From NCBI RefSeq assembly GCF_024206495.1, contig NZ_JAMBPQ010000043.1, positions 1 to 60,223 on the forward strand: a stretch of DNA of 60,223 nt, given 5' to 3'. The translations under genes and the position numbers were made by a program. The notes beneath the pieces were generated by a model. That model worked only from the letters and a program-made list of their open reading frames with translations. It had not been told where the DNA came from and did no database searches. Below are positions 18,623-27,625 of this stretch, piece by piece. The DNA comes from Paraburkholderia sp. CNPSo 3272. GTDB taxonomy: Bacteria; Pseudomonadota; Gammaproteobacteria; Burkholderiales; Burkholderiaceae. Positions within the stretch are counted from its first letter, which is position 1, and each line of letters begins with the position of its first letter.

Positions 18623-18912
18623 TTATGCCTTGCGCCCGTCGATCACCAGCGGCGGATTGGCGACGCTGCCGGTATAGTTCGTCATCGGCGACGCAGCGAC
18701 AACACAATGACGACCCGCACCGCAGCCGGAGCGAAACCCGCGGCCGTGAACGACGCGACGTCCTGGGCGTCGAGACGCTCACGCTTGTCGATCAACGTGC
18801 GCGCGAGATGCGAAAGCGCCGCGAGCTTCTCGTCGGCCGGCAGGCAAGCCTCGAAATGCCGACTTCGAGCTTCCGGTGCCGATTCCAGTGTATATACGGG
18901 GAAGTTAGCCAC
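18623..18912 (-). pseudogene. Decayed carboxymuconolactone decarboxylase/AhpD-family gene
   Basis: From the GTG at 18912 (AGGGAAA upstream) the frame reads VANFPVYTLESAPEARSRHFEA, then jumps to PADEKLAALSHLARTLIDKR and AAGFAPAAVRVVIVLSLRRR. The catalytic centre (the CxxC region of about 70 residues) is missing between these parts. A frameshift near 18685 then puts the family-like C-terminus MTNYTGSVANPPLVIDGRKA into another frame, ending at 18623. This is an internally deleted and frameshifted gene, not a functional peroxidase-like protein. Confidence 0.65.
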
Positions 18913-19079
18913 GATATTTCCCTTGAAGCGGGACGCATGCATCAAGGGGCGATGACACGACAGTCACAGAGTAGTGATGCCCCGCAGCCTGGCCAATTAC
19001 ATGGCGTGTAATACAAAACAATCGTTCAGGCATCCGGCGAAGGCCACCGCGCCTGCACGCGAAAACGGAGAATCGAACC

Positions 19080-19841
19080 GTGCCACACCTGGGCATTGCG
19101 GTCATTGTGTTTGCATGCGTGTTTAGTAGCGCCCTGCTCGGCCTGTATCTGCACACCATGCTGCCAGCGCACCATCTCAGCGACGAATCGGTCAGCGTCA
19201 TTAAGCTGACGATTGGATTGATAGCCACCATGGCCGCATTGGTGCTCGGGTTGCTGATCTCGTCGGCGAAAAGCTCATTCGATGCAGCGAACGCAGCGGT
19301 CGTACGTGACGCCACCAATATCATTCTGCTCGATCGCACACTGGCACAGTATGGTCCAGAGACGCAGGAGATCCGGGCCTCGCTGAAGCAGGGCGTCGCC
19401 ACAGGGATCCGGAAGATCAGCTCCGGCGATCCGGCTCAGCTGGCAAGCATGCGCAGCCCCGAGGAGCTTAAACGCGGGGAGAATATCCAACGCCGGCTGG
19501 CGGAACTGTCGCCGAACAGCGAAACGCAACGCCGGCTGCAGGCGCACGCCATCCAGATCGCCGGCGACGTCCTTGCCATGCGCGAGCTTGCGCTGCTGCA
19601 GGCGGCAGGCTCGACCCCGATGCCGCTCCTGCTAACGCTCGTGCTGTGGCTGTGCATCATCTTCGGCTCGTTTGGGCTGTTCACCTCACCCAACACGACA
19701 GTCGTCGTCACGTTCTTTCTGGGCGCGATATCCACCTCCATTGCCATTTTTCTGATTCTGGAAATGAACACGCCGCTCGGCGGAATCGTCGCTGTCTCCC
19801 TCGCGCCCGTGCATGAGGCGCTCTCCATACTCGGACAGTAG
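19080..19841 (+). CDS. DUF4239 (bestrophin-like) membrane protein
   Basis: The 253-aa protein starts from a GTG at 19080. Two TM helices lie at the N-terminus (IAVIVFACVFSSALLGLYLH and IKLTIGLIATMAALVLGLLI) and two near the C-terminus (LLLTLVLWLCIIFGSFGLF, VTFFLGAISTSIAIFLILEM), flanking a soluble helical region of about 110 residues. This layout and the VLGLLISSAKSSFD motif fit DUF4239, a family compared with bestrophin channels. The function is unknown. Confidence 0.75.
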   Translation: MPHLGIAVIVFACVFSSALLGLYLHTMLPAHHLSDESVSVIKLTIGLIATMAALVLGLLISSAKSSFDAANAAVVRDATNIILLDRTLAQYGPETQEIRASLKQGVATGIRKISSGDPAQLASMRSPEELKRGENIQRRLAELSPNSETQRRLQAHAIQIAGDVLAMRELALLQAAGSTPMPLLLTLVLWLCIIFGSFGLFTSPNTTVVVTFFLGAISTSIAIFLILEMNTPLGGIVAVSLAPVHEALSILGQ

Positions 19842-19908
19842 TCGCAGCGGTGCCGCGGACAAGTTTGGCCGACGCGAACAGTCCTCCAGGCAGCCTGCTC
19901 GCGCCTGC

Positions 19909-20826
19909 TTACGCGCCATCCGGAGCCATCTGCTCCTCGCGCGCGTACTGCGTTGGCGGCCGGCCGACGTGCCGCGTAAAGGCAACGCTGAACGTGCTGG
20001 CCGAGCTATAGCCCACAAGTTGTGCAATCTCGGCGATACGGCCGTGATTGCGACGCAACAGATCCTTCGCCAGCGCCATGCGCCAGGTCAGCAGGTATTC
20101 CATCGGCGCGACGCCGACTGCGCGGCTGAAGCGCTCGAAAAAGGTCGAACGTGAGAGCGCGGCCTCCTTCGCGAGCGCGGCAACCGTCCATGGCTTCGTC
20201 GGGTGCTCGTGCATCTCCCGGATCGCGGCCGCGAGGCGGCTGTCGGAGAGCCCGCGCACGAGCCCCGGTGGCGCATAGGTTCCCGCCGTGGATCGCAGTG
20301 CCTCGATGAGCAGCACTTCCAGCAGGCGGGAGAGCACGACTTCGCGCGCAGGCCGCTGCGCTCTCGACTCCTCGCGCACGAGTTTTACGAGCGTTGCCAG
20401 CCGTTCCTGGCCGCGGACATGCACGAGTTGCGGCAGCAGCGAAACCAGCAGGGACGAATCCGGCGACCCGAAGCTGCAGTGGCCCGCCACCATGCGCGAG
20501 TCGACCGGGTGGTCCGGCGCGCCGACTCTGAATTCATTGTTGCCCATCGCGACCGGCGTCACGGGGTCGACGTCCGGCGGGGGAGGCTCGAGGCTGCTCA
20601 CCTCGATGCCATAGGACGCTGGAATCAGGACGAAGTCGCCGGCCACGAGTTCGAGCGGCGCATGATCGTCGATCGTGATGCAGCACCCGCCGTCGAGGAT
20701 GACGCAATAGAAAGGCTCGCCAGCACCCGACCGACTGATGCGCCAGGGGCCGGCGCCGAGGACGAGTTTGGAGAAGCGCGCACTCGGCTGCAGCAGCGTC
20801 ACGACTTCAGCCAACGGATCGATCAT
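19909..20826 (-). CDS. AraC-family regulator with cupin domain
   Basis: The 305-aa protein has an N-terminal cupin (about 20-190; GAGEPFYCVILDGGCCITIDD) typical of the cupin_6 AraC group. The C-terminal double helix-turn-helix (about 200-295) reads AALAKEAALSRSTFFERFSR and IAEIAQLVGYSSASTFSVAF. It is divergent from the two SDR genes starting at 20928 with a 101-nt intergenic space, so it most likely activates them in response to a small substrate. GCAGGAG precedes its ATG. Confidence 0.88.
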   Translation of the reverse strand: MIDPLAEVVTLLQPSARFSKLVLGAGPWRISRSGAGEPFYCVILDGGCCITIDDHAPLELVAGDFVLIPASYGIEVSSLEPPPPDVDPVTPVAMGNNEFRVGAPDHPVDSRMVAGHCSFGSPDSSLLVSLLPQLVHVRGQERLATLVKLVREESRAQRPAREVVLSRLLEVLLIEALRSTAGTYAPPGLVRGLSDSRLAAAIREMHEHPTKPWTVAALAKEAALSRSTFFERFSRAVGVAPMEYLLTWRMALAKDLLRRNHGRIAEIAQLVGYSSASTFSVAFTRHVGRPPTQYAREEQMAPDGA

Positions 20827-20927
20827 GGCCGGACTCCTGCAAACGAAATTCGGATCTTTGATTGTAGCAAGTACGGTCTGCGCGATCTATCGTATGGACA
20901 CACGCGACCCATGCCAAAGGAGATTCC

Positions 20928-21677
20928 ATGCAAACCGTGCTGATCACCGGCTGCTCGTCCGGCTTCGGGCTCGAGATCGCCCGGTACTTCCTGGCCCGCG
21001 ACTGGCGGGTCGTCGCCACGATGCGTACGCCGCGTGACGACGTACTGCCGCCTTCGGAACGCCTGCGCGTGCTGGCGCTCGACGTCACGAAGCCGGAAAG
21101 CATACGCGCGGCCGTCAGCGCCGCAGGCCCGACCGACGTCCTCGTCAACAATGCGGGGTTCGGCGCGGCTTCCCCAGCTGAACTTGTTCCGATCGAGGCC
21201 GTGCGCGAGGTCTTCGAGACCAACACGTTCGGCACGATCGCAGTGACGCAAGCCGTGCTGCCTCAGTTCCGCAAGCGCAAGGCCGGCGTCGTCGTAAACG
21301 TTACGTCGAGTGTGACGTTGAAGGCGCTCCCGCTGCTCGGCGCGTATCGCGCCAGCAAGGCTGCGGTGAACGCGTTCACCGAGTCGATGGCGCTGGAACT
21401 CGAGCCGTTCGGCGTGCGGGCGCGCCTCGTACTGCCGGGCCGTTCGCTGGAGACGCGCTTTGGAGAGAACGCGCGTGCCCATATCCACGGCTTCGACAAC
21501 GAAGCCTATGCCGGTCTCGTCAAAGGAGTCCTCGCGCGTCTGGAGGACACGGCGTCCCCTCTCACCCAGGCACAGGACGTCGCCGAGGCCGTGTGGCGCG
21601 CGGCAACCGACCCCTCGACTCCGATGCACATTCCCGCCGGCGCTGACGCGAAAGCATGGGCAGCTGAGGTCAACTAA
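20928..21677 (+). CDS. Short-chain dehydrogenase/reductase
   Basis: The 249-aa classical SDR has the nucleotide loop TGCSSGFGLEIA (residues 7-18), NNAGFGA, NVTSSV with the catalytic Ser, and YRASK (Tyr/Lys, about 143-147). AAGGAGATTCC precedes the ATG. It is first of two tandem SDR genes and divergent from the AraC regulator. Substrate unknown. Confidence 0.88.
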   Translation: MQTVLITGCSSGFGLEIARYFLARDWRVVATMRTPRDDVLPPSERLRVLALDVTKPESIRAAVSAAGPTDVLVNNAGFGAASPAELVPIEAVREVFETNTFGTIAVTQAVLPQFRKRKAGVVVNVTSSVTLKALPLLGAYRASKAAVNAFTESMALELEPFGVRARLVLPGRSLETRFGENARAHIHGFDNEAYAGLVKGVLARLEDTASPLTQAQDVAEAVWRAATDPSTPMHIPAGADAKAWAAEVN

Positions 21678-21696
21678 TCAACACCAGGAGATTCTC

Positions 21697-22455
21697 ATGC
21701 AGGACAATGTCATCGCTCTCGTCACCGGAGCCAATCAGGGAATCGGTCTTCAGATCGCGAAGGATCTTGCGTCACACGGCCTCACGGTACTCGTCGGGTC
21801 GCGCAATCTCGAACGCGGTGAGGTCGCAGCCAGGGAGATTGGGCCGAACGCGCGGGCGCTCCAGCTCGACGTGACGGATCGGGCTTCGATCGCAGCTGCC
21901 GCGCAGCGCATTCGCGACGAGCATGGCCGCCTCGACGTGCTCGTCAACAACGCCGCGATTTCTAGCACGAACCGGCAACCCGGCCAATCCGTGGAGGACT
22001 TCGCAAAGACCACCCGCCCGAGCAATGTCTCTCTCGATGAAATGCGCGCGGTGTGGGACACCAACGTGTTCGGCGTGCTGGCCGTTTATCAGGCGATGCT
22101 GCCGCTCCTGCGCAAATCGACGGCCGCCTGCATCCTCAACGTGTCGAGTGGCGTTGGGTCGCTCACGACGAACTCGGACCCTGCCTTCCCGTGGCGCTCG
22201 ATCTTCGGTCCGGTATACCCCGCCTCCAAGACGGCGCTCAATGCATTGACCGTTGCCATGGCGATCGAACTGGAGCCGGAAGGCATCAGGGTCAACGCCG
22301 TCTCGCCGGGCTACACCCGCACGAACCTGAACGGTTACACGGGCACGGAGACCGTCGAGGAAGGTGCCCGCGAGGCGGTGCGCGTGATATTGCTGGGACC
22401 GAAGGGCCCGTCGGGGACATTTACCCGCTGGGAAAATCAGACGATTCCGTGGTGA
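21697..22455 (+). CDS. Short-chain dehydrogenase/reductase (carbonyl-reductase-like)
   Basis: The 252-aa SDR has TGANQGIGLQIA (residues 11-22), VNNAAIS, NVSSGVGS and YPASK as the catalytic Tyr/Lys. An inserted segment (STNRQPGQSVEDFAKTTRPS) between the NNAA strand and the next helix, and the DTNVFGVLAVYQAMLPLL sequence, resemble monomeric carbonyl reductases. CCAGGAG precedes the ATG, and it is 19 nt after the upstream SDR, so the pair form one operon. Confidence 0.88.
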   Translation: MQDNVIALVTGANQGIGLQIAKDLASHGLTVLVGSRNLERGEVAAREIGPNARALQLDVTDRASIAAAAQRIRDEHGRLDVLVNNAAISSTNRQPGQSVEDFAKTTRPSNVSLDEMRAVWDTNVFGVLAVYQAMLPLLRKSTAACILNVSSGVGSLTTNSDPAFPWRSIFGPVYPASKTALNALTVAMAIELEPEGIRVNAVSPGYTRTNLNGYTGTETVEEGAREAVRVILLGPKGPSGTFTRWENQTIPW

Positions 22456-22487
22456 ACGAGGGGGCACCGAAGGCGCCTTCACGCTCG

Positions 22488-23657
22488 CTACGCGGAATGC
22501 GCCGCTAGTGCGAGTTCGAAGCGAATCGTGCGGTTGGTGCGTTCGACGCTCGATTCGCGGTGCGCTCGCAGCGGCCCGTCAAACGCCTCGAACAGGTTGT
22601 TGCCGCAGACATCTTCCAGGTCCGGCGCGACACGAATGGCGGGCCGCGTCGCCGTCCAGGGCGAAGCTGGCGTGAAGGTCCAACGTCTTTCGCCCTGTGC
22701 GATCGCGGCTCGTCCTCGCACCGGCAGCTCGTCGTCCCCAACGACCGTAATCGCGCGTCGGAGCAACGCCCAATCCAGCGGCCTGGGAAACATGATTTCC
22801 AGAGGTTGATCAGTGTTCGCCGCAGGAGGCAGCACCGTCCAATGTGCGACCTCAACGGACTCGCGAACCGCCTGGGCGACAACGAAAGGCTTGGAGAAAT
22901 GCTGCTGTAGCGGACGACCGGACGAGTCGACCATCGCCGAGCCGACGGCCAGCGCGTAGCGTTGCCCCATCGTGAGCGGCGGACCCAGTTCCCGATTGGG
23001 GCCTACCCAGCGTTTCAGCCTGCCCGGATCCAGCAGAACGGTCAGGCATCGCATGCTCCTGTCCCAAAGCTCCAGCGCAGGCCGATAGAGCACGTCGTGA
23101 GCAGGCCGGCCATCGGGGCCGATGAGACTGATCTGCGACTCCGCACAGCCACGCCGCATCGGGCTGGAAAAACAAACGTAGAATCGAAGCAGGTTTTCCG
23201 GCAGCACGTCGGCGGATGGGAAGGCACCCGTCACGAAAGCCGGGTCGCCGCCGATTGGGTCCGGTAGCGAGAATTCGAGCGTCAGCACGTCCGCACGCTC
23301 GCCCCGCCCGAGCGGCTGCGGATCGAAACTCGCTCGATAGCGAACGCCCGGTTCGAACGGAAAACGCGGGATGAATCGCACCCCGGTCTCCAGCAGCTGA
23401 TAGCGGCCAGCCACATCGGGAAGTTCGTCGCCGCCCCGCATGGCTGCATCGACAACGTTCACACGCAGCACGGATTGCAGCAGACGAGCCGTCCCCCGGT
23501 GTTCGACGAGCAACGCAACAAGCCCTGGATCGAGGTTGTGCACGCCGACGCAAGCCGCCGCGCTCCGCTGTGTCTCGTGCTCGACCCGCAGTGATGGCTG
23601 GAGTGTCATCGGCATTTTCAGGCAGTCTCGTTGCGCAATACCCCGCGTCCAGTTCAT
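22488..23657 (-). CDS. Hypothetical protein with bacterial Ig-like segments
   Basis: About 389 aa from the ATG at 23657 (an ATG at 23615 is possible). The central part (FEPGVRYRASFDPQPLGRG; FPSADVLPENLLRFYVCFSS; LLDPGRLKRWVGPNRELGPP) repeats the strand pattern of Big_5-type Ig-like domains found in envelope proteins. A second such repeat follows (LEIMFPRPLDWALLRRAITV, WTFTPASPW). No signal peptide is visible at either start, which is odd for such a protein. It is last in an operon, 11 nt after the Tat-exported protein gene. The function is unknown. Confidence 0.62.
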   Translation of the reverse strand: MNWTRGIAQRDCLKMPMTLQPSLRVEHETQRSAAACVGVHNLDPGLVALLVEHRGTARLLQSVLRVNVVDAAMRGGDELPDVAGRYQLLETGVRFIPRFPFEPGVRYRASFDPQPLGRGERADVLTLEFSLPDPIGGDPAFVTGAFPSADVLPENLLRFYVCFSSPMRRGCAESQISLIGPDGRPAHDVLYRPALELWDRSMRCLTVLLDPGRLKRWVGPNRELGPPLTMGQRYALAVGSAMVDSSGRPLQQHFSKPFVVAQAVRESVEVAHWTVLPPAANTDQPLEIMFPRPLDWALLRRAITVVGDDELPVRGRAAIAQGERRWTFTPASPWTATRPAIRVAPDLEDVCGNNLFEAFDGPLRAHRESSVERTNRTIRFELALAAHSA

Positions 23658-23668
23658 CTGGCAACCGG

Positions 23669-24988
23669 CTACGCGTGGTCGATCTCGTTGCGATGTTCGC
23701 GGTAGTGGAACGGATCCGGACCATTCGGCCAGTTCATTTCCGCCATTCCCAATCGGCGATCGAAGAAGTACGGAACCATCAGTGTGCCGATGTCCAGCCG
23801 CCAGGCCGTCTTCGGATGCCGCCAGACGACGACTGCCCACCGTGGATCGAGAATCGCGATATGTTCCGCCCGGATCGGCAGATCGCGCTGCGTGCGCCCG
23901 AGGCCGCCCGGCCCGAAATCGATGGGACCACCGGTCGGCTCGGGTTTCGCGGTCGTCAACTCCGCAGCTTCGATACGCGATGCGCTGCGCACGTCGATGG
24001 TAACCAGCAAGTAGTCCTTATGGTCGATCGGATCAGTATAAGTCAGCATATCCAGCGGATTCGACCCATAGCCCAGCTCGCCGATCGTGTCCCCGCGCAC
24101 ATGCGCGCCATCCTTCAGATCTTCCAGCCGTAAGCGAACGAGCGGCGTGCAACCGTACACCGCAAACAGGTACGGTTTTCCATCCATCTCCCGGATCAAT
24201 TGCCGCACGATCGGGGCGCGCGTTTCGAACTCTCCGTGCGTCGGGTGCCAGATTTCGACGGTGCTCGTCGACAGTCGGGAGTCGAATGGATATGGGATGC
24301 GATACAGCGTCGATGCGAAGCGCTGATTCGAGATTCCTGTCACGAAAACCTCGCCGTTGTAGTACTTCACGTCCGTGATCGCATAGACCTGCTGGGGCTC
24401 GAACTCCAGCATCGCTTTCTGGTCCGGCTCATTGGGAATGGCCATTTTCGAGTGCGCAATCCCGTCGAGTTCGAGCAACTCGAGTTTGCCGTGATTGACC
24501 TTCACGATTGCTGCCATGGCGCCTGCCCCGTGGCCGCGCTCGACCGACATGAAGATCTGTCGTGACGGCTGATGGATCACCATATCGTTGATGACAATAT
24601 TGCCGACCGTCGTGCCGAAGAGCGCAGCGAGCTTCTGATCCACGCCGACGACGAGATCGCGGCCTTCGAAGTTATGATAATTTCCCATCTCCACGTCGGC
24701 TTGCGAGGTCACGTCCGAATCCTTCAGGGCAAACGCATGAACGGCCGCCCCCGTGATATCGCCGACGAAGAGGACATTGTCGGGCCCGAACTCGAGGGCG
24801 CCCGCAGACTGGAGCGGACCGCCTGGTCGCGGCGAGCCGGATCGCACCGCTTCAGCCCTGTTCGTTTCACCCGAGGCCAGCGCCGGGGCCGCCAGGGCAA
24901 GCATGAGCGCCGAGGCCGAGCCAGCCCGAAGAAAGTCGCGCCGCGAACGGGCATCGTCCGCCATACCGGATGTTGTCGTGTGGTCCAT
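23669..24988 (-). CDS. Tat-exported propeller-like hypothetical protein
   Basis: The 439-aa protein has a Tat signal (ARSRRDFLRAGSASALMLAL, about residues 11-30, ending APALA). The mature part contains repeated strands such as ALEFGPDNVLFVGDITGAAV, HQPSRQIFMSVERGHGAGAM and AITDVKYYNGEVFVTGISNQ, suggesting a beta-propeller of the YncE/SMP-30 sort folded in the cytosol, possibly with a cofactor or metal. CAGGGAA lies close to the ATG at 24988. The gene is second of three, 29 nt after the repeat-protein gene. I do not recognise a characterised homologue. Confidence 0.65.
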   Translation of the reverse strand: MDHTTTSGMADDARSRRDFLRAGSASALMLALAAPALASGETNRAEAVRSGSPRPGGPLQSAGALEFGPDNVLFVGDITGAAVHAFALKDSDVTSQADVEMGNYHNFEGRDLVVGVDQKLAALFGTTVGNIVINDMVIHQPSRQIFMSVERGHGAGAMAAIVKVNHGKLELLELDGIAHSKMAIPNEPDQKAMLEFEPQQVYAITDVKYYNGEVFVTGISNQRFASTLYRIPYPFDSRLSTSTVEIWHPTHGEFETRAPIVRQLIREMDGKPYLFAVYGCTPLVRLRLEDLKDGAHVRGDTIGELGYGSNPLDMLTYTDPIDHKDYLLVTIDVRSASRIEAAELTTAKPEPTGGPIDFGPGGLGRTQRDLPIRAEHIAILDPRWAVVVWRHPKTAWRLDIGTLMVPYFFDRRLGMAEMNWPNGPDPFHYREHRNEIDHA

Positions 24989-25017
24989 TGCGTTCCCTGT
25001 AGCATCACCGTTCGGTG

Positions 25018-26307
25018 CTAGATGCTGGCAAATCCACCGCCGGCAGCCGTCAATCCGCCACTGACCTCGAGCGCATCGATCGCACCATGCAGTTCCAGCG
25101 GATTGACGCCTTCGCCATGCGTGATCAGGCCGCCGGCGATCGCGATCTTGCGCGCCGATCCTCCGGGCTTGATGCTGAGCGCCGTCGCCGCTAGCCGTAC
25201 AACAACGCCCTTGACCAGTGAGTCGCCCGTACCGCCCCACGTCTCGATGCCCCGGCGGACGGCGATCTCGCCGACGGGCTGGCTGATCTGGACGCCCACT
25301 GCGCCATCGGCATGCGTGACGACGCGCTCGAATTGCGCCGATCGCACGGTGCCCGTGTAGACATTGAAGCCGCGCGATCCCTGGCCGAACGTCTCGATCA
25401 ACGCGTTGACTTCGAGTCGCTCGAGAGAGCCGAAATTGACGAAGCCGATGCCGCTCGGCCCATAGGAAGTGACTTTCCCGTCGACGATCCAGCTATCGAC
25501 GGCTCCCCAGTTGTCGAGCACCATGTCGTTCGAACCGTAGGTCGTCACCGGGCCGTGATTGTGCACGCTGGCGACGCATGCGCCCGACACGACGAACACG
25601 CCGCCGGTGATGCGATCCGGCGTGCCCGGCGCGATGCCGCCATCGCTGTGGACGGCGCCCGTTTCCAGGCGATGCGCGACGACACGCCCGCCCGACTCCC
25701 CCGCGCCGCCAACGAAGATGCCGCTGCCGCGAACCGGCGCACCGGCACGGCCCGCCGCAAGCCCGGTGAGGTCCGCCGTGATGACCACGTCGCGGTCTTC
25801 GCGCTGATTCCAGAGCGTGAATGCGCCCGGAACGACTTCGACGCCATATCCCTTCGGGCGCTCGTCATAGCCACGGGCGTCCGCAGCCCAAATGTCGATA
25901 TCGTGTGCTTCGACGTGGCCGCCAGCCACGCTGTCGCGGGCCAGCAACCGCACGACGCCCGCAATGCTCAGATCGTGGAGAACGAGCCGACCGAATCCGT
26001 CGACACGAGTATCGTTGAAAATGGCGCGCCGATCGGGGTCCGTCGAAAGCCGCAAGCCCTCGACCCGATTGTCTGCCGATAGCTCCAGCCCGTCGCTGCC
26101 GGGCGCGAAGCGCAGGGCGGCGTGTGCGTCGATGCCGGTCAGAGCCAGACCGGGCCGCAGGCGAAGGGCCGCCACCCCATCGATCTGCGCTGAAACGACG
26201 ATATGCAGAACCTGGTCGTTGTCGAGCGCCGCCTGCAATTCGGCGAGCGTGGAGACGTTGCGCGTTGCGGTGTTCACGATGAGTCGTCCCTCCATGATCT
26301 GATGCAC
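25018..26307 (-). CDS. Hypothetical right-handed beta-helix-like protein
   Basis: The 429-aa product (or 425 from the ATG at 26295) begins with LSTLAELQAALDNDQVLHIV-type wording, as at the start of pectate-lyase-fold proteins. It continues in short Gly/Asn/Val repeats of about 20-25 residues (for example SGIFVGGAGESGGRVVAHRL, GPVTTYGSNDMVLDNWGAVD, GIGFVNFGSLERLEVNALIE). This fits a solenoid or beta-helix of 10 or more coils. No signal peptide is seen, in contrast to the Tat-exported neighbour. It is first in the operon, divergent from a LysR gene. Lyase catalytic residues cannot be assigned; a sugar or polymer ligand is a guess. Confidence 0.6.
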   Translation of the reverse strand: MHQIMEGRLIVNTATRNVSTLAELQAALDNDQVLHIVVSAQIDGVAALRLRPGLALTGIDAHAALRFAPGSDGLELSADNRVEGLRLSTDPDRRAIFNDTRVDGFGRLVLHDLSIAGVVRLLARDSVAGGHVEAHDIDIWAADARGYDERPKGYGVEVVPGAFTLWNQREDRDVVITADLTGLAAGRAGAPVRGSGIFVGGAGESGGRVVAHRLETGAVHSDGGIAPGTPDRITGGVFVVSGACVASVHNHGPVTTYGSNDMVLDNWGAVDSWIVDGKVTSYGPSGIGFVNFGSLERLEVNALIETFGQGSRGFNVYTGTVRSAQFERVVTHADGAVGVQISQPVGEIAVRRGIETWGGTGDSLVKGVVVRLAATALSIKPGGSARKIAIAGGLITHGEGVNPLELHGAIDALEVSGGLTAAGGGFASI

Positions 26308-26638
26308 GGTGCCAACGCCGCTTGGACGAGCGATGCGGCCTTCCTGGCGCAGCCTGGTCGCTCGCCCGGAACAATGTTCCCGGATCCACCCTTTCGGTCT
26401 GGGGCGATCGGGTTTGACGGGTCTACGACGACACGCTCACCGGATTTTTCTCGATGGTAGCCAACCGCTCCGGTGACCGCTAACGGACATTGCGGAAATC
26501 GGATTTCCATTTCTGGAAAGCTTCCGCGCCGCGGGCATGCTGCCGCCTTGCTGCCGCCCGGTTGCGGCGGTAATCTGCGTCAGGCGATGGAGGCCGCGGA
26601 TCGCCAGCCACATGCCGGTCGGACGGAGCGTAACGGTA
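26308..26638. promoter_or_regulatory. Divergent control region with palindromes GGAAATC-G-GATTTCC and TTTCCA-N4-TGGAAA
   Basis: Between the three-gene operon and the LysR gene, 26494-26508 is a perfect palindrome. Overlapping it, 26504-26519 is TTTCCA-TTTC-TGGAAA. The second has the same arms and spacing as the site at 28541-28558 before the other LysR paralogue. A LysR-type T-N11-A operator is the likely meaning. The rest of this 331-nt stretch shows no gene. Confidence 0.6.
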
Positions 26639-27550
26639 ATGAAAGATCTGAATACGCTGCTGATTTTCGCGAAGGTCGTCGAGGCGAGCAGCTTCTCGGA
26701 GGGCGCGAGGAGGCTCAAGATGCCCATCTCCTCGGTGAGCCGCCGTATCGCCGAACTCGAAAATCAGCTGGGCATTCGTTTGCTCGATCGATCCACGCAT
26801 CACCTGAGGCTCACGGACTTCGGCACCGAAGTATTCGAGCTCGCAAAACAGGCTACGGAGGTCAGCGAAGCCGTCGACAATGTCATCTCGAACCGCCTGC
26901 CCGAGGTGTCCGGCGCCGTGCGGCTCTGTGCGCCGCCGAGCCTCTCCGACTCGCTCATCGTGCCTGTCGTCGAAGCCTTCCAGCAGTCTTACCCCAACGT
27001 TGAAGTCAAGGCATTCATTACCGAGCGCATCGTCGACCAGATAGCCGAGGATGTCGACATCGCGTTCAAGGTCGGAACCTTCACCGACGCGACGCTCGCA
27101 GCGCGCACGCTTCTGACTTACCGGCATCAGATCGTGGCGAGTCCGAAGTACCTCGCCAGATGCCCGCCGCCGGAATCGCCGAGAGACCTTCCCGCGCACC
27201 GGCTTTTCGCGTTCTCGTTCTGGAAGCCGGACTATAGCTGGAGCTTTGTTCACGTCAACGGCCGGGATACCGAAACGGTTTCCTTTCAGCCGGCAATCGC
27301 CATGAACGATTACACAGGGCTCATCGTGGCGCTGCTCGAAGGCTGCGGCATCGGGGACCTGCCGCCTATCGTCCAGCCAGACCTCGTGCGTAGCGGGCAA
27401 CTCGTCGAGGTCCTGCCGGACTGGCATCTGCCGGTATTCGACCTGACCATCGCCAACCTGCGCGACCGCTATCTGCCCCGCCAGGTTCGTATTTTCAGGG
27501 ACTTCGCGTCGAAGATGGTGCCCGGGCTCTTTGGCACCTTACCATCCTGA
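26639..27550 (+). CDS. LysR-family regulator (paralogue A)
   Basis: The 303-aa LysR protein starts MKDLNTLLIFAKVVEASSFSEGARRLKMPISSVSRRI. It belongs to the CrgA/DmlR-like subgroup judged by the helix-turn-helix and the VSGAVRLCAPPSLSDSLIVP start of its effector domain. It is divergent from the three-gene operon and most likely regulates it through the palindromes at 26494-26519. It is convergent with an equally long paralogue of about 50 % identity (by eye) 75 nt away. Confidence 0.88.
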   Translation: MKDLNTLLIFAKVVEASSFSEGARRLKMPISSVSRRIAELENQLGIRLLDRSTHHLRLTDFGTEVFELAKQATEVSEAVDNVISNRLPEVSGAVRLCAPPSLSDSLIVPVVEAFQQSYPNVEVKAFITERIVDQIAEDVDIAFKVGTFTDATLAARTLLTYRHQIVASPKYLARCPPPESPRDLPAHRLFAFSFWKPDYSWSFVHVNGRDTETVSFQPAIAMNDYTGLIVALLEGCGIGDLPPIVQPDLVRSGQLVEVLPDWHLPVFDLTIANLRDRYLPRQVRIFRDFASKMVPGLFGTLPS

Positions 27551-27625
27551 AAGGCGAAAACAGGCGATTCCACCGAACCCGTTTCAATCATTCGTAATCC
27601 GTAAGGAATTCGAATGTACCGCACG

